Positions 9,315 to 18,358 are shown, counted from the stretch's first letter. The stretch: 64,000 bases of DNA from Devosia sp. (GCA_016713105.1 JADJPS010000005.1:124001-188000); one strand, 5' to 3'. A program made the numbers and translations. The notes: a model not told the origin generated them from the sequence alone.

Positions 9315-9371
9315 TTCGAACCAAGATTGACGGAGTCAGAGTCCGCTGTTCTACCGTTGAACTATTCCCCA
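9298..9371 (-). tRNA. tRNA-Gln (anticodon CUG)
   Basis: Read on the minus strand, the molecule starts TGGGGAATAGTTCAACGGTA and ends with TTCCCCA, discriminator G and encoded CCA. The acceptor stem pairs 7/7. The D-arm, the anticodon loop CTCTGAC and the T-arm GGTTCGAATCC are all in place. The anticodon CUG reads CAG (Gln). Its 3' end is the integration target of the island to its left. Confidence 0.95.
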
Positions 9372-9635
9372 AGCGCTGGGCCTGGAACGCGGCCGGGCGG
9401 GCCCTTGCGTTCGGCGTGCCTTCTAGCGGCAATCGACGGCGGGATCAACACCTTCGCGATGGCTTCCGTGTCGGTATGATGAACATCCTTGAGGCGCCCG
9501 CCGACGTGGGCCGCTGGCCGTTGCGCTCCCCGGCGGCTTCCTCTACGCTGGTCCCGACACTGAACACATCCGTGGTTCGGGCGCCCTCGGCTCAGGCCGG
9601 CTGGCTGCGACCGCGTCGGGACTGGAGAAGCAAGG

Positions 9636-10823
9636 TTGGCCGATTCCGATCGGTCCGCCGCCGCCGAAGGGGCCAGCGCCCTCGAGCGGCACCGGGAGGT
9701 GCAGGGCCCTGGCCGTGCGCCTTCACCTGCAGGGGCCGGGGGGCAACCCGGAGCCGGCGGAACGGAGCGGCGGACGTATCCCGCAGGAGGCTTCTCGCCG
9801 CGTCGGCAGCGCGGCCCGCTTTACGCTGCGCTCGATCTCGGCACCAATAATTGTCGCCTGCTGATCGCCCGGCCGCACGAGCAGGGTTTCCGCGTACTCG
9901 ACGGCTTCACCCGCATCGTCCGGCTGGGCGAGGGGTTGTCGACCACCGGGCGGCTCTCCGATGCCGCCATGGATCGCACCATGGAGGCGCTGCGGCTGTG
10001 TCGCAACAAGCTGCGCGAGCACGAGCCGACCCGCATGCGGCTGATTGCCACCGAGGCCTGCCGGTCGGCCAGCAACGGGGCCGATTTCATTGCCCGGGTG
10101 GAACGCGAACTGGGTCTCGCGCTCGAGATCGTCGATCGCCAGACCGAGGCCTCGCTGGCGGTGACCGGCTGCGCCGACCTGATCGAGGCGGAATCCGCCG
10201 GCGCGCTGATGTTCGATATCGGCGGCGGGTCGTCCGAGCTCGCCTGGCTCGATTTCCGCGGTGGCCGCCCGCGCCGGCAGGGCCGCATGTCGACCTCGAT
10301 CCGATCCTGGCAGTCGCTGCCGGTCGGCGTCGTCTCGATCGCCGAGAAGTTCGGCGGCGTCGACGTGACGCCGGACTCCTTCGAGGCCATGGTCGCCTTC
10401 GTCGCGAGCCACCTGCGCCAGTTCCGCGGCCGCGAGAAGCTCCGCCAGATGATCGCCGAGCATCCGGTGCACCTGATCGGCACCTCGGGCACCGTGACGA
10501 CGCTCGCCGGCCTGCATCTCGGGCTCGAGCGCTACGAGCGCCAGAAGGTCGACGGGTTGTGGATGCGGCGCGAGGAGATCGATGCGACCATGTCGGCGCT
10601 GCTCGGCATGCCGTTCGAACGGCGTGTCGCGCATTCCTGCATCGGCCGCGATCGCGCCGACCTCGTGCTCCCGGGCTGCGCCATCTTCGAGGCGATCCGG
10701 CGCGAGTGGCCCACGGAGCGGGTCCGCGTCGCCGATCGGGGCCTGCGCGAGGGGATCCTCGTTTCGCTCATCGATGCCGACCGGGCCGAGCGCACCGGCT
10801 CCGGCAGCAAGCGGGGGCGCTGA
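9636..10823 (+). CDS. ppx: exopolyphosphatase / guanosine pentaphosphatase (Ppx/GppA family)
   Basis: About 395 residues from TTG 9636; the true start is uncertain because the first 60 residues are a low-complexity Pro/Gly/Arg extension. The ASKHA ATPase-like fold begins at YAALDLGTNNCRLLIARP, the phosphate-1 loop. LIATEACRSASNG, then ALMFDIGGGSSELAW (phosphate-2 loop) and LIGTSGTVTTLAGLHL complete the family pattern. The enzyme hydrolyses polyphosphate or pppGpp in the cytoplasm. The stop overlaps the rlmE start (TGATG), so the two form an operon, a pairing common in alphaproteobacteria. The frame is intact. The 264 bp between the tRNA gene and this start shows no gene. Confidence 0.88.
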   Translation: MADSDRSAAAEGASALERHREVQGPGRAPSPAGAGGQPGAGGTERRTYPAGGFSPRRQRGPLYAALDLGTNNCRLLIARPHEQGFRVLDGFTRIVRLGEGLSTTGRLSDAAMDRTMEALRLCRNKLREHEPTRMRLIATEACRSASNGADFIARVERELGLALEIVDRQTEASLAVTGCADLIEAESAGALMFDIGGGSSELAWLDFRGGRPRRQGRMSTSIRSWQSLPVGVVSIAEKFGGVDVTPDSFEAMVAFVASHLRQFRGREKLRQMIAEHPVHLIGTSGTVTTLAGLHLGLERYERQKVDGLWMRREEIDATMSALLGMPFERRVAHSCIGRDRADLVLPGCAIFEAIRREWPTERVRVADRGLREGILVSLIDADRAERTGSGSKRGR

Positions 10824-11620
10824 TGGCCAAGGGGACGGGACAGGGCTCCGGCCGCCGCTCGGCCACCGACCTCAAGGTGCGGGTCAAGACCGCCAAGGGG
10901 CGCAAGATCGGCTCCACCTTGTGGCTGCAGCGCCAGCTCAACGATCCCTATGTGGCCCGCGCCCGGGCCGAAGGCTATCGGTCACGGGCCGCCTTCAAGC
11001 TGCAGGAACTCGACGAGCGCTACCACCTGCTCAGGAAGGGCCAGCGCATCGTCGACCTGGGGGCCGCGCCCGGCGGCTGGTCGCAGATCGCCGCGCCGAT
11101 CGTCGGCTCCACCGAGGCCAATCCGTTGATCGTGGGCATCGACTACCTGGAGATGGACCCGATCTCCGGCGTCATTCTGCTGCAAAAGGACTTCAACGAC
11201 GAGGACGCGCCCGCCGCGCTCATCGCCGCGCTGGGCGGCCACAAGGCCGACCTGGTGCTGTCCGACATGGCGGCTCCCACCACGGGGCACCGCGCTACCG
11301 ACCACCTGCGCATCATGGCGCTGGTCGAACTCGCGGCAGATTTCGCCATCCGGGTCCTCGCGCCCGGCGGCACCTTCGTCGCCAAGGTGTTCCAGGGCGG
11401 CACCGAACACGAGTTGCTGGCCCTGCTGAAGCGCCACTTCGCCACCACGCTCCACGCCAAGCCCAAGGCCAGCCGCGCCGACTCGGCCGAAACCTACCTC
11501 CTGGCACGGGGCTTCAAGGGAATGCGGAGTAGGGCGGGGCCCGGAGCCGTCGCCGCGCCCATCCGGGTGCACTCCCCCGTCACTCCCACTCGATTATTGA
11601 TTGGCAGCATAACGCCTTGA
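10823..11620 (+). CDS. rlmE: 23S rRNA 2'-O-methyltransferase RlmE (FtsJ)
   Basis: Starts at ATG 10823, overlapping the ppx stop by one base. It methylates U2552 of 23S rRNA using SAM. The catalytic tetrad is visible: K in SRAAFKLQEL, D in VLSDMAAPTTGH, K in FVAKVFQGG and E in SAETYLLARGF. The SAM loop is VDLGAAPGGWSQIA. Homologues usually end soon after the ARGFKG residues. Here the frame goes on about 35 residues, through the guaA-like attachment sequence, to 11620. One extra G near 11520 would end it at 11532 (GFKGNAE), so the tail may be an artefact or a result of island insertion. Confidence 0.93.
   Translation: MAKGTGQGSGRRSATDLKVRVKTAKGRKIGSTLWLQRQLNDPYVARARAEGYRSRAAFKLQELDERYHLLRKGQRIVDLGAAPGGWSQIAAPIVGSTEANPLIVGIDYLEMDPISGVILLQKDFNDEDAPAALIAALGGHKADLVLSDMAAPTTGHRATDHLRIMALVELAADFAIRVLAPGGTFVAKVFQGGTEHELLALLKRHFATTLHAKPKASRADSAETYLLARGFKGMRSRAGPGAVAAPIRVHSPVTPTRLLIGSITP
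11580..11594 (-). repeat. guaA 3'-end-like attachment sequence
   Basis: On the minus strand this reads ATCGAGTGGGAGTGA, which encodes Ile-Glu-Trp-Glu-stop, the conserved C-terminus of GMP synthase. The 3' end of guaA is a well-known integration site for genomic islands. No guaA gene precedes it here, so this looks like the repeat left at the far end of an insertion. Composition turns AT-rich just beyond it (11595-11720). The stretch 11621-11883 has no convincing gene. Confidence 0.5.
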
Positions 11621-11883
11621 AATATCGTCATTAAAAATATTTTTCGCGGCGATATACCGTCAGCTATTCCGGCAAAACCGCTGGCTTTTGAAATTATTGG
11701 ATCTTTCCGGGATACCCCGAAAAACCGTACTTTCGGGATCTATCGTCAAGCGAGGAACGCAGGAAACAATCCGAGTCGATCCGTGCATTCCGCCGATTTC
11801 ACGACGTAGTCCTATCATCAAAGCCGTCGATTGTCACTGGACCGTCGCGCGTAGGACGATGGCTACGATCAAAGCAAGCAGCG

Positions 11884-14703
11884 CTAGAGCGCTCTTGCCC
11901 GATTGACCGTCTCGACAACTCCGACCTCGCCCGCTTGTTGTCGATGAGGTGCCGCCGGAGGTGACTGCTGAGTGTGACGGCACTCAGGAAATTGATTGCA
12001 GCCGTAAAAGGTGGTGTCGTTGCGACCTTTGCGCTCAACCAATTCCCCGACCAGGCAACTGGGACACTGGTCGAGTTCCTTCCCCTCGATGGTTTCAAAC
12101 CGGACCTCATTGCCGGCGATTTCGCAAAGCTCGCGAATGTAACGTGAGGGCTTGCGCCTATTGCAGAGGATGAACGTCCCTCTGCTGGCGCGGGTAAGCG
12201 CGACATAGAAGAGTCGGCGCTCCTCCGCGTAGGCGAACGTCTCCGGGCGCGGGATAACGAGATTGAGCAGCTCGTCATCTTCGATGCGGCTGGGAACGCC
12301 GTAGTCGCCCTCGCTGACATCAAGCAGGATCGTGTAATCTGCCTCAAGGCCCTTGGAGCGATGAAACGACATGCCGGCAACCTCGATCGCCGAAAATTCG
12401 GGGGGCTGACCGTGAAATGGATCCAACAGGTTGTAACGCCACAAGACCAGTACCTTCAGCTTTTGCCCGGTCTCACGCCGCCACTGGCTCGAAATGCCAT
12501 CAAGAAAGGTGTTCAGGCGATCGAGCAGTTGGAAACAGGCTTTCGGGAAGCTTGGCTTTCGCCACTCCACGCTGACCGGAATGACCCGGATTGATCGCGG
12601 TATGGCGGCGCGCGTCGACCGCACTGTCTTCCTGATCTGCTCTGGATTGCGCTGAACGAAGCCCGCAGCAGTGTCGGCAAGCAGCTGGTTGCAGCGGTAG
12701 GTCTGTTCGAGCCGACCTTGCCAGCAGGCGCCAAAGTTCGCCTCGAACTGGGTGAAGATCGTAATGTCCGACCCGGCGAAGCGGTAGATCGACTGCCAAT
12801 CGTCTCCGACAGCAAAAACCTTGGTGAAGGGCTTCTGGTGTTTGAGCGCCTTGATCAGATTGGCCCTCGGGTCCGAAATATCCTGAAACTCATCCACCAG
12901 GACCAGTGAATACGGGCTCTGATAGCGCCCCGTCTCGACGAGGCGCACTGCGTCGCCGATCATCGAATCGAAGTCGATACGCTTCGCCTCGTCGAGCTTG
13001 CGTGAATAGGCTTCGGTGATCAGCCAGACAGCACGCGCGAAATGCTGCGCGCGGGGTTTGTCATGCAGGGACTTGGCCCGCTCGAGCAGCATCTCCAGCG
13101 TAAGCTGGCTAGCCCGGATATGCTTGATGCACACGCCGATCAGCTTCTGGTAGTGCGTGATCACCACCGGCTCGACCGCCTTGAGGATCTCGTCGACACT
13201 TTTCTCGGTCAGAGGAATTTCGCGTTTGGTCAGCTGTGCCTCGAGATGCGGCAACAGCGTCCCATCGCGCGCCTGTGCTGAGGTAGTCTCGAAGAAATCC
13301 AACTCTTCGCGCTTGTATCCGGCGCGTTTACCCTTGGTGTGCTCGGCGTAGCTCACAAAAGGCGACGAACCATCCGCGTTAATCGCAAAATGCTCATGGA
13401 ACGAGTCGGTCAGCGGGTAATGGAAGTCAGGCTGAACAAAGCGCTCGCTCCCATCCTCCTCTTTGAATGAGATCTGCTTTTCATACTCGACCTCGACAGA
13501 GTGGACCCACAACCAGTTCGCGATCCGTTGCTCCTGAAGGGATTTCACATACACGTCTGCAAGTGTGCCGATGGTGCTACCGCCCTTGTCGTTGCGATCG
13601 GCGATGTAGCGATTGTAGTCCGCCTCCGAGTCAAAGACCTCCGCCGGAATGTCGGCCTTGGGCAAAATGGAGAGAAGGTCGATCCACAGGCGGCGAAACT
13701 CTTCATCAACCTCCATCAGCTCGAGTATGATCTTGTCAATCACACGGGCTTCGCCGGCGGGATGCTCGACCCAGTTGGCCAGTTGCGGTGGGCGGCCTTC
13801 CGTCTCTTCGATGATCCCTCGGCCGAGCGCGTGAAAAGTCGTCACCCGGCATTCCAACGCCTCCTCATCTACGTTCAGTTGCCTGGCGATCCGTTCCTTC
13901 AGCTCATCGGCTGCGCTCTTGTTGAATGCCAGAACAAGAATTTCGCTCGGATGGTAGAGCTCCTTTTCGAGGACATAGGCGACTTTCCCGACCATGGTTG
14001 CGGACTTGCCTGAGCCGGCCGATGCGACGAGCAGGTTGTTGTCTTCGAGACGGATGCAGGCCTCCCGCTGCTCTTGGGAAAGCGAAAATCCGCCAAGGTT
14101 GGCGAAGAATTTCCCGAACTTCTGCATCTCGTGAACAACGAAACTTTCGTTGTAGCGACTGCGGACGCCCGGGTCGGTGAGCATGGCAAAAGAGGTTGGC
14201 AGATAGCCTCTTAGGGTGCCGGGGATCAGAGCTGCATCAAACAACGGGTGCGCCAATGCCAGTGACGCCTTTCCCGGGACGCTCGCGATCGCCCGGCTAA
14301 CGTCCGCATGAGCAAGATATTGCCTATTGCTGTCGGTGATCGCGCGAATCTTGCTGTCGACCTCGCGCAGGCGTTCCTTGTCGGAGTCGATAAGGTCCGC
14401 AAGGTGCAGATTCACGAAAGCCAGCAAGTCGTCGCGTAAAGTCTGTGCCGCCTTGGCCGTCAGGCCGGACAGAGCATCGATACGGCCCTTCGACCGGATC
14501 TCGACCGTGTGCCAAAGGAGAGCCTTGGTTGACGAAATAGACGAGATCTCAAGACACTGGATTTCGTCTTCGTGTGTTGATTTCAGGCTAATCCGGTCCT
14601 GAGAAGATGAGCTGAGAACCAGTTTCCATTTCTCTGACAGGAAAAGACGCGCCCAAAGGCCGGGCCGGTATGTGCGGGATCGACCAAATATTGGCGGTTT
14701 CAT
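11884..14703 (-). CDS. DNA helicase IV-like (HelD/UvrD family) with C-terminal zinc finger
   Basis: 939 residues, intact frame. An N-terminal region of about 200 residues resembles the helicase IV leader. It is followed by Walker A (VASAGSGKSATMVGK), LVLVDEFQDISDPRANLI (motif II), GDDWQSIYRFAGSD (motif III), MSFHRSKGLEADYTILLDV (motif V) and RRLFYVALTRA (motif VI). A central insert (VQPDFHYPLTDSFHEHF) matches the extra domain of helicase IV-type proteins. The C-terminus carries a topoisomerase-type four-cysteine zinc finger (CPSC...YGCNQFPEC). It probably unwinds DNA 3' to 5'. It is the first gene inside the guaA-type junction and is transcribed toward rlmE. Whether it is housekeeping or island defence cannot be told from sequence alone. 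Confidence 0.82.
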   Translation of the reverse strand: MKPPIFGRSRTYRPGLWARLFLSEKWKLVLSSSSQDRISLKSTHEDEIQCLEISSISSTKALLWHTVEIRSKGRIDALSGLTAKAAQTLRDDLLAFVNLHLADLIDSDKERLREVDSKIRAITDSNRQYLAHADVSRAIASVPGKASLALAHPLFDAALIPGTLRGYLPTSFAMLTDPGVRSRYNESFVVHEMQKFGKFFANLGGFSLSQEQREACIRLEDNNLLVASAGSGKSATMVGKVAYVLEKELYHPSEILVLAFNKSAADELKERIARQLNVDEEALECRVTTFHALGRGIIEETEGRPPQLANWVEHPAGEARVIDKIILELMEVDEEFRRLWIDLLSILPKADIPAEVFDSEADYNRYIADRNDKGGSTIGTLADVYVKSLQEQRIANWLWVHSVEVEYEKQISFKEEDGSERFVQPDFHYPLTDSFHEHFAINADGSSPFVSYAEHTKGKRAGYKREELDFFETTSAQARDGTLLPHLEAQLTKREIPLTEKSVDEILKAVEPVVITHYQKLIGVCIKHIRASQLTLEMLLERAKSLHDKPRAQHFARAVWLITEAYSRKLDEAKRIDFDSMIGDAVRLVETGRYQSPYSLVLVDEFQDISDPRANLIKALKHQKPFTKVFAVGDDWQSIYRFAGSDITIFTQFEANFGACWQGRLEQTYRCNQLLADTAAGFVQRNPEQIRKTVRSTRAAIPRSIRVIPVSVEWRKPSFPKACFQLLDRLNTFLDGISSQWRRETGQKLKVLVLWRYNLLDPFHGQPPEFSAIEVAGMSFHRSKGLEADYTILLDVSEGDYGVPSRIEDDELLNLVIPRPETFAYAEERRLFYVALTRASRGTFILCNRRKPSRYIRELCEIAGNEVRFETIEGKELDQCPSCLVGELVERKGRNDTTFYGCNQFPECRHTQQSPPAAPHRQQAGEVGVVETVNRARAL

Positions 14704-14796
14704 CGAGCCGCCCGGCCTGTGGCTGCGGCGTTCCGCAGAAATCGGGGGGTTTCCTCCCCTTCGACGTCGCTCATCTACCCCCGATCCCCCAGTTTC

Positions 14797-15813
14797 TTAT
14801 TTGGCCGTGCTGTTCGCGCGCGCGGCTATATCGGCGCACCGCGCCATGAGCGCCTCGAACGGCTCCGCGTCAGCGAAGAGCAGCCCATCCTCGACCATCC
14901 GGGCATAGTCATCCTCCAGCGCCTTCGCGCCATCGCCAGCCGGAACGAGTTGCAGGCCGCCGTTGACGGCTGCCCCGTAATCGATCGGCGTGCGATCAGC
15001 GGCCTTTTCCGCAAAGAACATCGATTTGTGGCGAGCGACCGCGTTCGCCAGCTCGCGATCTGCGAAGGCAGCGTCCGCAAGACCGGCTTCATCGAGCCGG
15101 GCGACATCATGCCAGTGCCGGGCGAAGCGGTCCCCGCGCAGCCGGTCCTGGTGGCAGAAGACATGGATGGCGGTCGCCTTCTCCCAGAACGTCCGCTCGG
15201 CGTGCATGACGCGCGGACGCGCTGTCGGGAATATCAGGCCATCGATCAGGCCAGAGGCATCGCAGACAACATCGCGCAAACTGGCCGGCTCGCCCGTCGA
15301 CCGCGCGCCGAACTCCAGCATGACACTGGGGGCGACATAGCCCGATCCGACTGCGGTCGGTTCGTAGTCGATAAACAGCCGATCACCTTCGACGCGGATC
15401 GCCGCAGCCAAACCTTCCGTTGCCAGGGCGTCGGCGATCACCGGCTGCACGACAGCGCCAACCCATTCCGGTAGCCGGCGACGAACCTCGCTGGACCAGC
15501 GCTTTTCCTCGCTCCGGGTTTTCGGCAGGCCCTCGCCATTGTCCCCGACCAGATCGGGCGCGATCGCCCGAATGTCGTAGGTCAGATCCACATCCTCCGA
15601 AAACCGATGGATGACCTGATAGGCTTTCGACAGCGATGTGCCGCCCTTGAACACCAGATGCTCACCAAGCGGCGCCGTGTAGAGCGTGCTCAACGCCCAC
15701 ACCACCCAGACATCCTTTTCGAGCAGATGCGCGGGCCGCCCCGAACGATCCGCCGCGACGCCAAGGGCGTCGCGGCGATCCTGAGCCGAGAGGAGCAGGA
15801 AGGTTTCAGCCAT
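14797..15813 (-). CDS. abiEii: AbiEii/AbiGii-family nucleotidyltransferase toxin
   Basis: 338 residues from ATG 15813, which overlaps the antitoxin stop by 8 bp. It carries the pol-beta-type nucleotidyltransferase core of AbiEii: LEKDVWVVWAL (about 31-41), FKGGTSLSKAY (55-65) and RFSEDVDL (70-77) with the acidic pair. TFWEKATAIH and HWHDVARL follow, as in the family. Such toxins transfer nucleotides to RNA targets, including tRNA acceptor ends, and stop growth during phage infection. The frame is intact. It is expressed after its antitoxin in a two-gene operon on the minus strand. Confidence 0.85.
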   Translation of the reverse strand: MAETFLLLSAQDRRDALGVAADRSGRPAHLLEKDVWVVWALSTLYTAPLGEHLVFKGGTSLSKAYQVIHRFSEDVDLTYDIRAIAPDLVGDNGEGLPKTRSEEKRWSSEVRRRLPEWVGAVVQPVIADALATEGLAAAIRVEGDRLFIDYEPTAVGSGYVAPSVMLEFGARSTGEPASLRDVVCDASGLIDGLIFPTARPRVMHAERTFWEKATAIHVFCHQDRLRGDRFARHWHDVARLDEAGLADAAFADRELANAVARHKSMFFAEKAADRTPIDYGAAVNGGLQLVPAGDGAKALEDDYARMVEDGLLFADAEPFEALMARCADIAARANSTAK

Positions 15814-16399
15814 AGGCCGCCTTCCCGACACTCTGCGCCAACCATGTCGGAAGCTGCGGCGCGGCCGCCACCAATTCGCCAAAGGCGCTGGGCGGCAGCT
15901 TTCGCTTCAATGTCCTGAGCGCAGTTTCGGCTTTCTCCGGGCCGAGCCAGGCCAAGGCCCGGACGGCCTCTCCCGCCGGCCGGTTGGCCAGAGCCAGTTG
16001 CCAGCGCGGGGCATGGCGCAATTCCACGACCTGCTTGCCGAGATTCATCTTCCGGCTGCGCCCGGAAGTCAGATAGACCGAGCGAACCGGCACCTGTGTC
16101 GTCAGGCCAAGGGCGTTTGCGGCCGCCGCACCGTTCGAGACGATGGTCTCGCCACGCTGGCTGGCAAGGGCCTCCACAGCCTGTTCAACCGACGGCGCGC
16201 GCGTTCCGAACCGACTGGCGACGGGGCGGAGATAGACACCGCGCCCAGCCCGGATGAGTTGTTCGCGCTCGGCCAGACGCGACAAGGCCTGGTCCACCGC
16301 GGCGCGATTGCCGAGATGGAGCAGCCCCTTAGCGGACACAGAAGCGCCCTCGGGCAAACCCGTCATATGCGACAGAATCTGTTCGGTCAGCCGTGTCAT
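15806..16399 (-). CDS. abiEi: AbiEi-like antitoxin/transcriptional repressor (DUF6088-type)
   Basis: 197 residues from ATG 16399. I chose this start because the longer frame reads through GC-rich non-coding DNA and the operator. An N-terminal winged helix (LGNRAAVDQALSRLAEREQLIRAGRGVYLRP) is followed by the antitoxin core (SNGAAAANALGLTTQVPVRSVYLTSG). The family neutralises the partner toxin and represses the operon by binding inverted repeats. A fitting repeat lies 10 bp upstream of the start. Order (antitoxin first) and overlap with the toxin fit type IV AbiE systems. Confidence 0.8.
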   Translation of the reverse strand: MTRLTEQILSHMTGLPEGASVSAKGLLHLGNRAAVDQALSRLAEREQLIRAGRGVYLRPVASRFGTRAPSVEQAVEALASQRGETIVSNGAAAANALGLTTQVPVRSVYLTSGRSRKMNLGKQVVELRHAPRWQLALANRPAGEAVRALAWLGPEKAETALRTLKRKLPPSAFGELVAAAPQLPTWLAQSVGKAAYG

Positions 16400-16409
16400 C
16401 GTCTTTCTC

Positions 16410-16439
16410 CTGTCAGGAACATACGCAGTTTTCTGACAG
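16410..16439 (-). promoter_or_regulatory. candidate AbiEi operator (inverted repeat)
   Basis: CTGTCAG (16410-16416) and CTGACAG (16433-16439) form a perfect 7-bp inverted repeat with a 16-bp spacer, about two helical turns centre to centre, just ahead of the antitoxin ATG. The position suits autorepression. There is no direct proof. Confidence 0.5.
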
Positions 16440-16558
16440 TTTTCAAGGAAACACATCCGGGACGGAAAGCTGGGACAATGGGGAAAGCCTTCCCCTGCGG
16501 TCGAGCCTTGGGTCTCGCCCGACCCCTTCTGCGGGGAGATCCCCGCAACGCCCCCCAT

Positions 16559-16639
16559 AGAGTGAGAGTGCGGACGGGTTTCCCGTGACGGGTCGAGGGC
16601 TGGAGAAGAGGTCTCCGGCGCCCGTCGCGGAGAACCGCG
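16559..16639 (+). promoter_or_regulatory. repeated hairpin leader, copy 1 (upstream of ardC)
   Basis: An AGAGTGAGAG box (16559-16568) is followed by an imperfect long hairpin. The outer arms are GACGGG (16587-16592) and CCCGTC (16621-16626); the inner arms are CTGGAGA (16600-16606) and TCTCCGG (16612-16618). The ardC ATG follows at 16640. The same plan occurs at 18359 and 21729. A separate short hairpin (16530-16547) precedes it. Confidence 0.6.
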
Positions 16640-17590
16640 ATGTTCAGGAAAAACCACAGCGCCCGTGTCGGCTCAGGCCGGACGAGCCTCTATGACGACA
16701 TCACCGACAAGATCATCGCCGAGCTTGAGGCGGGCCGTGCTCCCTGGGTCCAGCCATGGGGATCGGCCACGGCCAAGGCGCCGCTCGCCATGCCCCGCAA
16801 CGCTGCGACCGGACGGCACTATTCCGGCATCAACGTGCTGATCCTCTGGGGGGCGGTGATCCAGTACGGCTTCCCCGGTCAGAGCTGGCTCACCTTCCGC
16901 CAGGCGCTGTCGCTGGGCGGCAATGTGCGCAAAGGCGAGCACGGCACCACCGTCGTCTATGCCGACCGCTTCACCCCCGAAGACGAAAAGCGCCGCGCCC
17001 GTGAGACCGGCGAAGACGCCGCTGCGATCCCCTTTCTCAAGCGCTTCACCGTCTTCAACGCCGCCCAATGCGAGGGCCTGCCCGACGACATCGCCGCCAT
17101 CGCTCCGCCGCCGCCGCCCGGCCTCATCGAGCCGCGCGTCGAGGCTCTGATCGAAGCGACGGGCATCGACTTTCGCATCGGCGGCGATCGCGCCTTCTAT
17201 GTGCCGGCGCCCGACTATGTGCAGGTGCCGCCGCCGCAGGCCTATTTCGAGCCGATCAACTGGCACCGCACGGCCCTGCACGAACTCGGGCACGCCAGCG
17301 GCCATGCCTCCCGGCTCGGCCGCGACCTGACCGGCGGTTTCGGCACGAAAAAATACGCCTTCGAGGAGCTGGTGGCCGAAATCAACGCCGCCTTCTGCTG
17401 CGCGTCCCTCGGCATCGTGCCGACCGTCCGCCATGCCGACTACATCGGCTCCTGGCTCGAGGTGCTGCGCGAGGACAACCGCGCCATCGTCCGCGCCGCT
17501 TCCCAGGCCAGCAAGGCGGCCGATTGGCTGCTCGGCTTCCTGCCGGACGCCGATGTCGGCATGGCCGGCCACGAACGGGAAGCAGCGTGA
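16640..17590 (+). CDS. ardC: ArdC-type antirestriction protein (ssDNA-binding, zincin-like metallopeptidase)
   Basis: 316 residues. The N-terminal domain (SLYDDITDKIIAELEAGRAPWVQPW, about 16-40, then YSGINVLILW and WLTFRQALSLGGNVRKGEHG) is the ssDNA-binding ArdC/DUF1738 module. The C-terminal domain has the zinc site HELGHASGH (about 214-222) with the downstream FEELVAEINAAF helix. ArdC proteins of conjugative elements protect incoming DNA from host restriction. It is the first gene of the element on the + strand and follows the hairpin leader, as expected for a gene needed on entry. The frame is intact. Confidence 0.92.
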   Translation: MFRKNHSARVGSGRTSLYDDITDKIIAELEAGRAPWVQPWGSATAKAPLAMPRNAATGRHYSGINVLILWGAVIQYGFPGQSWLTFRQALSLGGNVRKGEHGTTVVYADRFTPEDEKRRARETGEDAAAIPFLKRFTVFNAAQCEGLPDDIAAIAPPPPPGLIEPRVEALIEATGIDFRIGGDRAFYVPAPDYVQVPPPQAYFEPINWHRTALHELGHASGHASRLGRDLTGGFGTKKYAFEELVAEINAAFCCASLGIVPTVRHADYIGSWLEVLREDNRAIVRAASQASKAADWLLGFLPDADVGMAGHEREAA

Positions 17591-17686
17591 TGGACGCACA
17601 TGGCGAAATCGGCCCACGCAAGGCTTAACAGTCCATTACCGACCTTGCCGTAGACTTCCCCCAGCCTTTGCAGGCAACAGGACGCA

Positions 17687-18205
17687 GTGGGATTCAAACT
17701 CGTGATGGAAAACACCTTGGGGCCAGACAACGCCATATGGGATGATGGTGAATGGGTGAGCTGGGATGAAATCAACCAGCAAATTCAATATAAAGAGTGG
17801 CGCGCGCGCTATCCCAATGCCGACCTGTCGCTTGTATCGGTCTTTGAGTCGCTGATCGGCACCGCCGAGGAATACTACCATCTCACCGGCAGACACCTGC
17901 AAGTATATGGCGACATTGGCGAGCTGTATGGCGCGATCACCCATGGCATCAAGCTGCACCGCAATTACGCCAAGGGGTCCGATGGCCGTCTTGGCAATGA
18001 CTTCGTTGAGGTGAAAACCATCACGCCATTCAAGAACTGTGATGTTGTCGAGATCAATCTTGAGCGCAATTTCAGCAAGATCCTGATCGTGAAGATCAAC
18101 GCGGATTTTGAGGTGCGAGGCAAGTTGATCGACCGCAAAGCCCTCCCCAAAGGCAAGGTAAGGGGGAACCGGCTACGCATCGACTGGTCGCTGGTGGAAG
18201 CGTAG
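17687..18205 (+). CDS. hypothetical protein with a possible PD-(D/E)XK-like core
   Basis: 172 residues from GTG 17687; ATG 17705 is an alternative start. The sequence GSDGRLGNDFVEVKTITPFKN contains a D...EVK arrangement that resembles the catalytic strand pair of PD-(D/E)XK nucleases. Other required elements cannot be confirmed by eye. It lies between ardC and the ParB-like gene, where small accessory genes vary. GC content and codon use look lower than in the neighbours, suggesting a separate origin. No known family is assigned. Confidence 0.6.
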   Translation: MGFKLVMENTLGPDNAIWDDGEWVSWDEINQQIQYKEWRARYPNADLSLVSVFESLIGTAEEYYHLTGRHLQVYGDIGELYGAITHGIKLHRNYAKGSDGRLGNDFVEVKTITPFKNCDVVEINLERNFSKILIVKINADFEVRGKLIDRKALPKGKVRGNRLRIDWSLVEA

Positions 18206-18358
18206 CCGGCGATAGCAAGCCGCACTCCGACATGAATGGATTGTGTGTGGCCCGATTAATGGGAGGCCTCGCGCGGCGTGACGATCCTGAAAACCGGAAA
18301 GGCGGGAAAGCGGGTCTCCGGCTTCACGCTTTTCCGCTTCTGCGGCGCTGCCCTTCTT

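Noticed and set aside
9723..10634. 303-residue minus-strand frame opposite ppx
   Set aside because: Antisense artefact; ppx motifs are on the + strand.
11688..11906. 72-residue + strand frame after rlmE
   Set aside because: No ribosome-binding site, no family resemblance, overlaps the helicase end; composition not protein-like.
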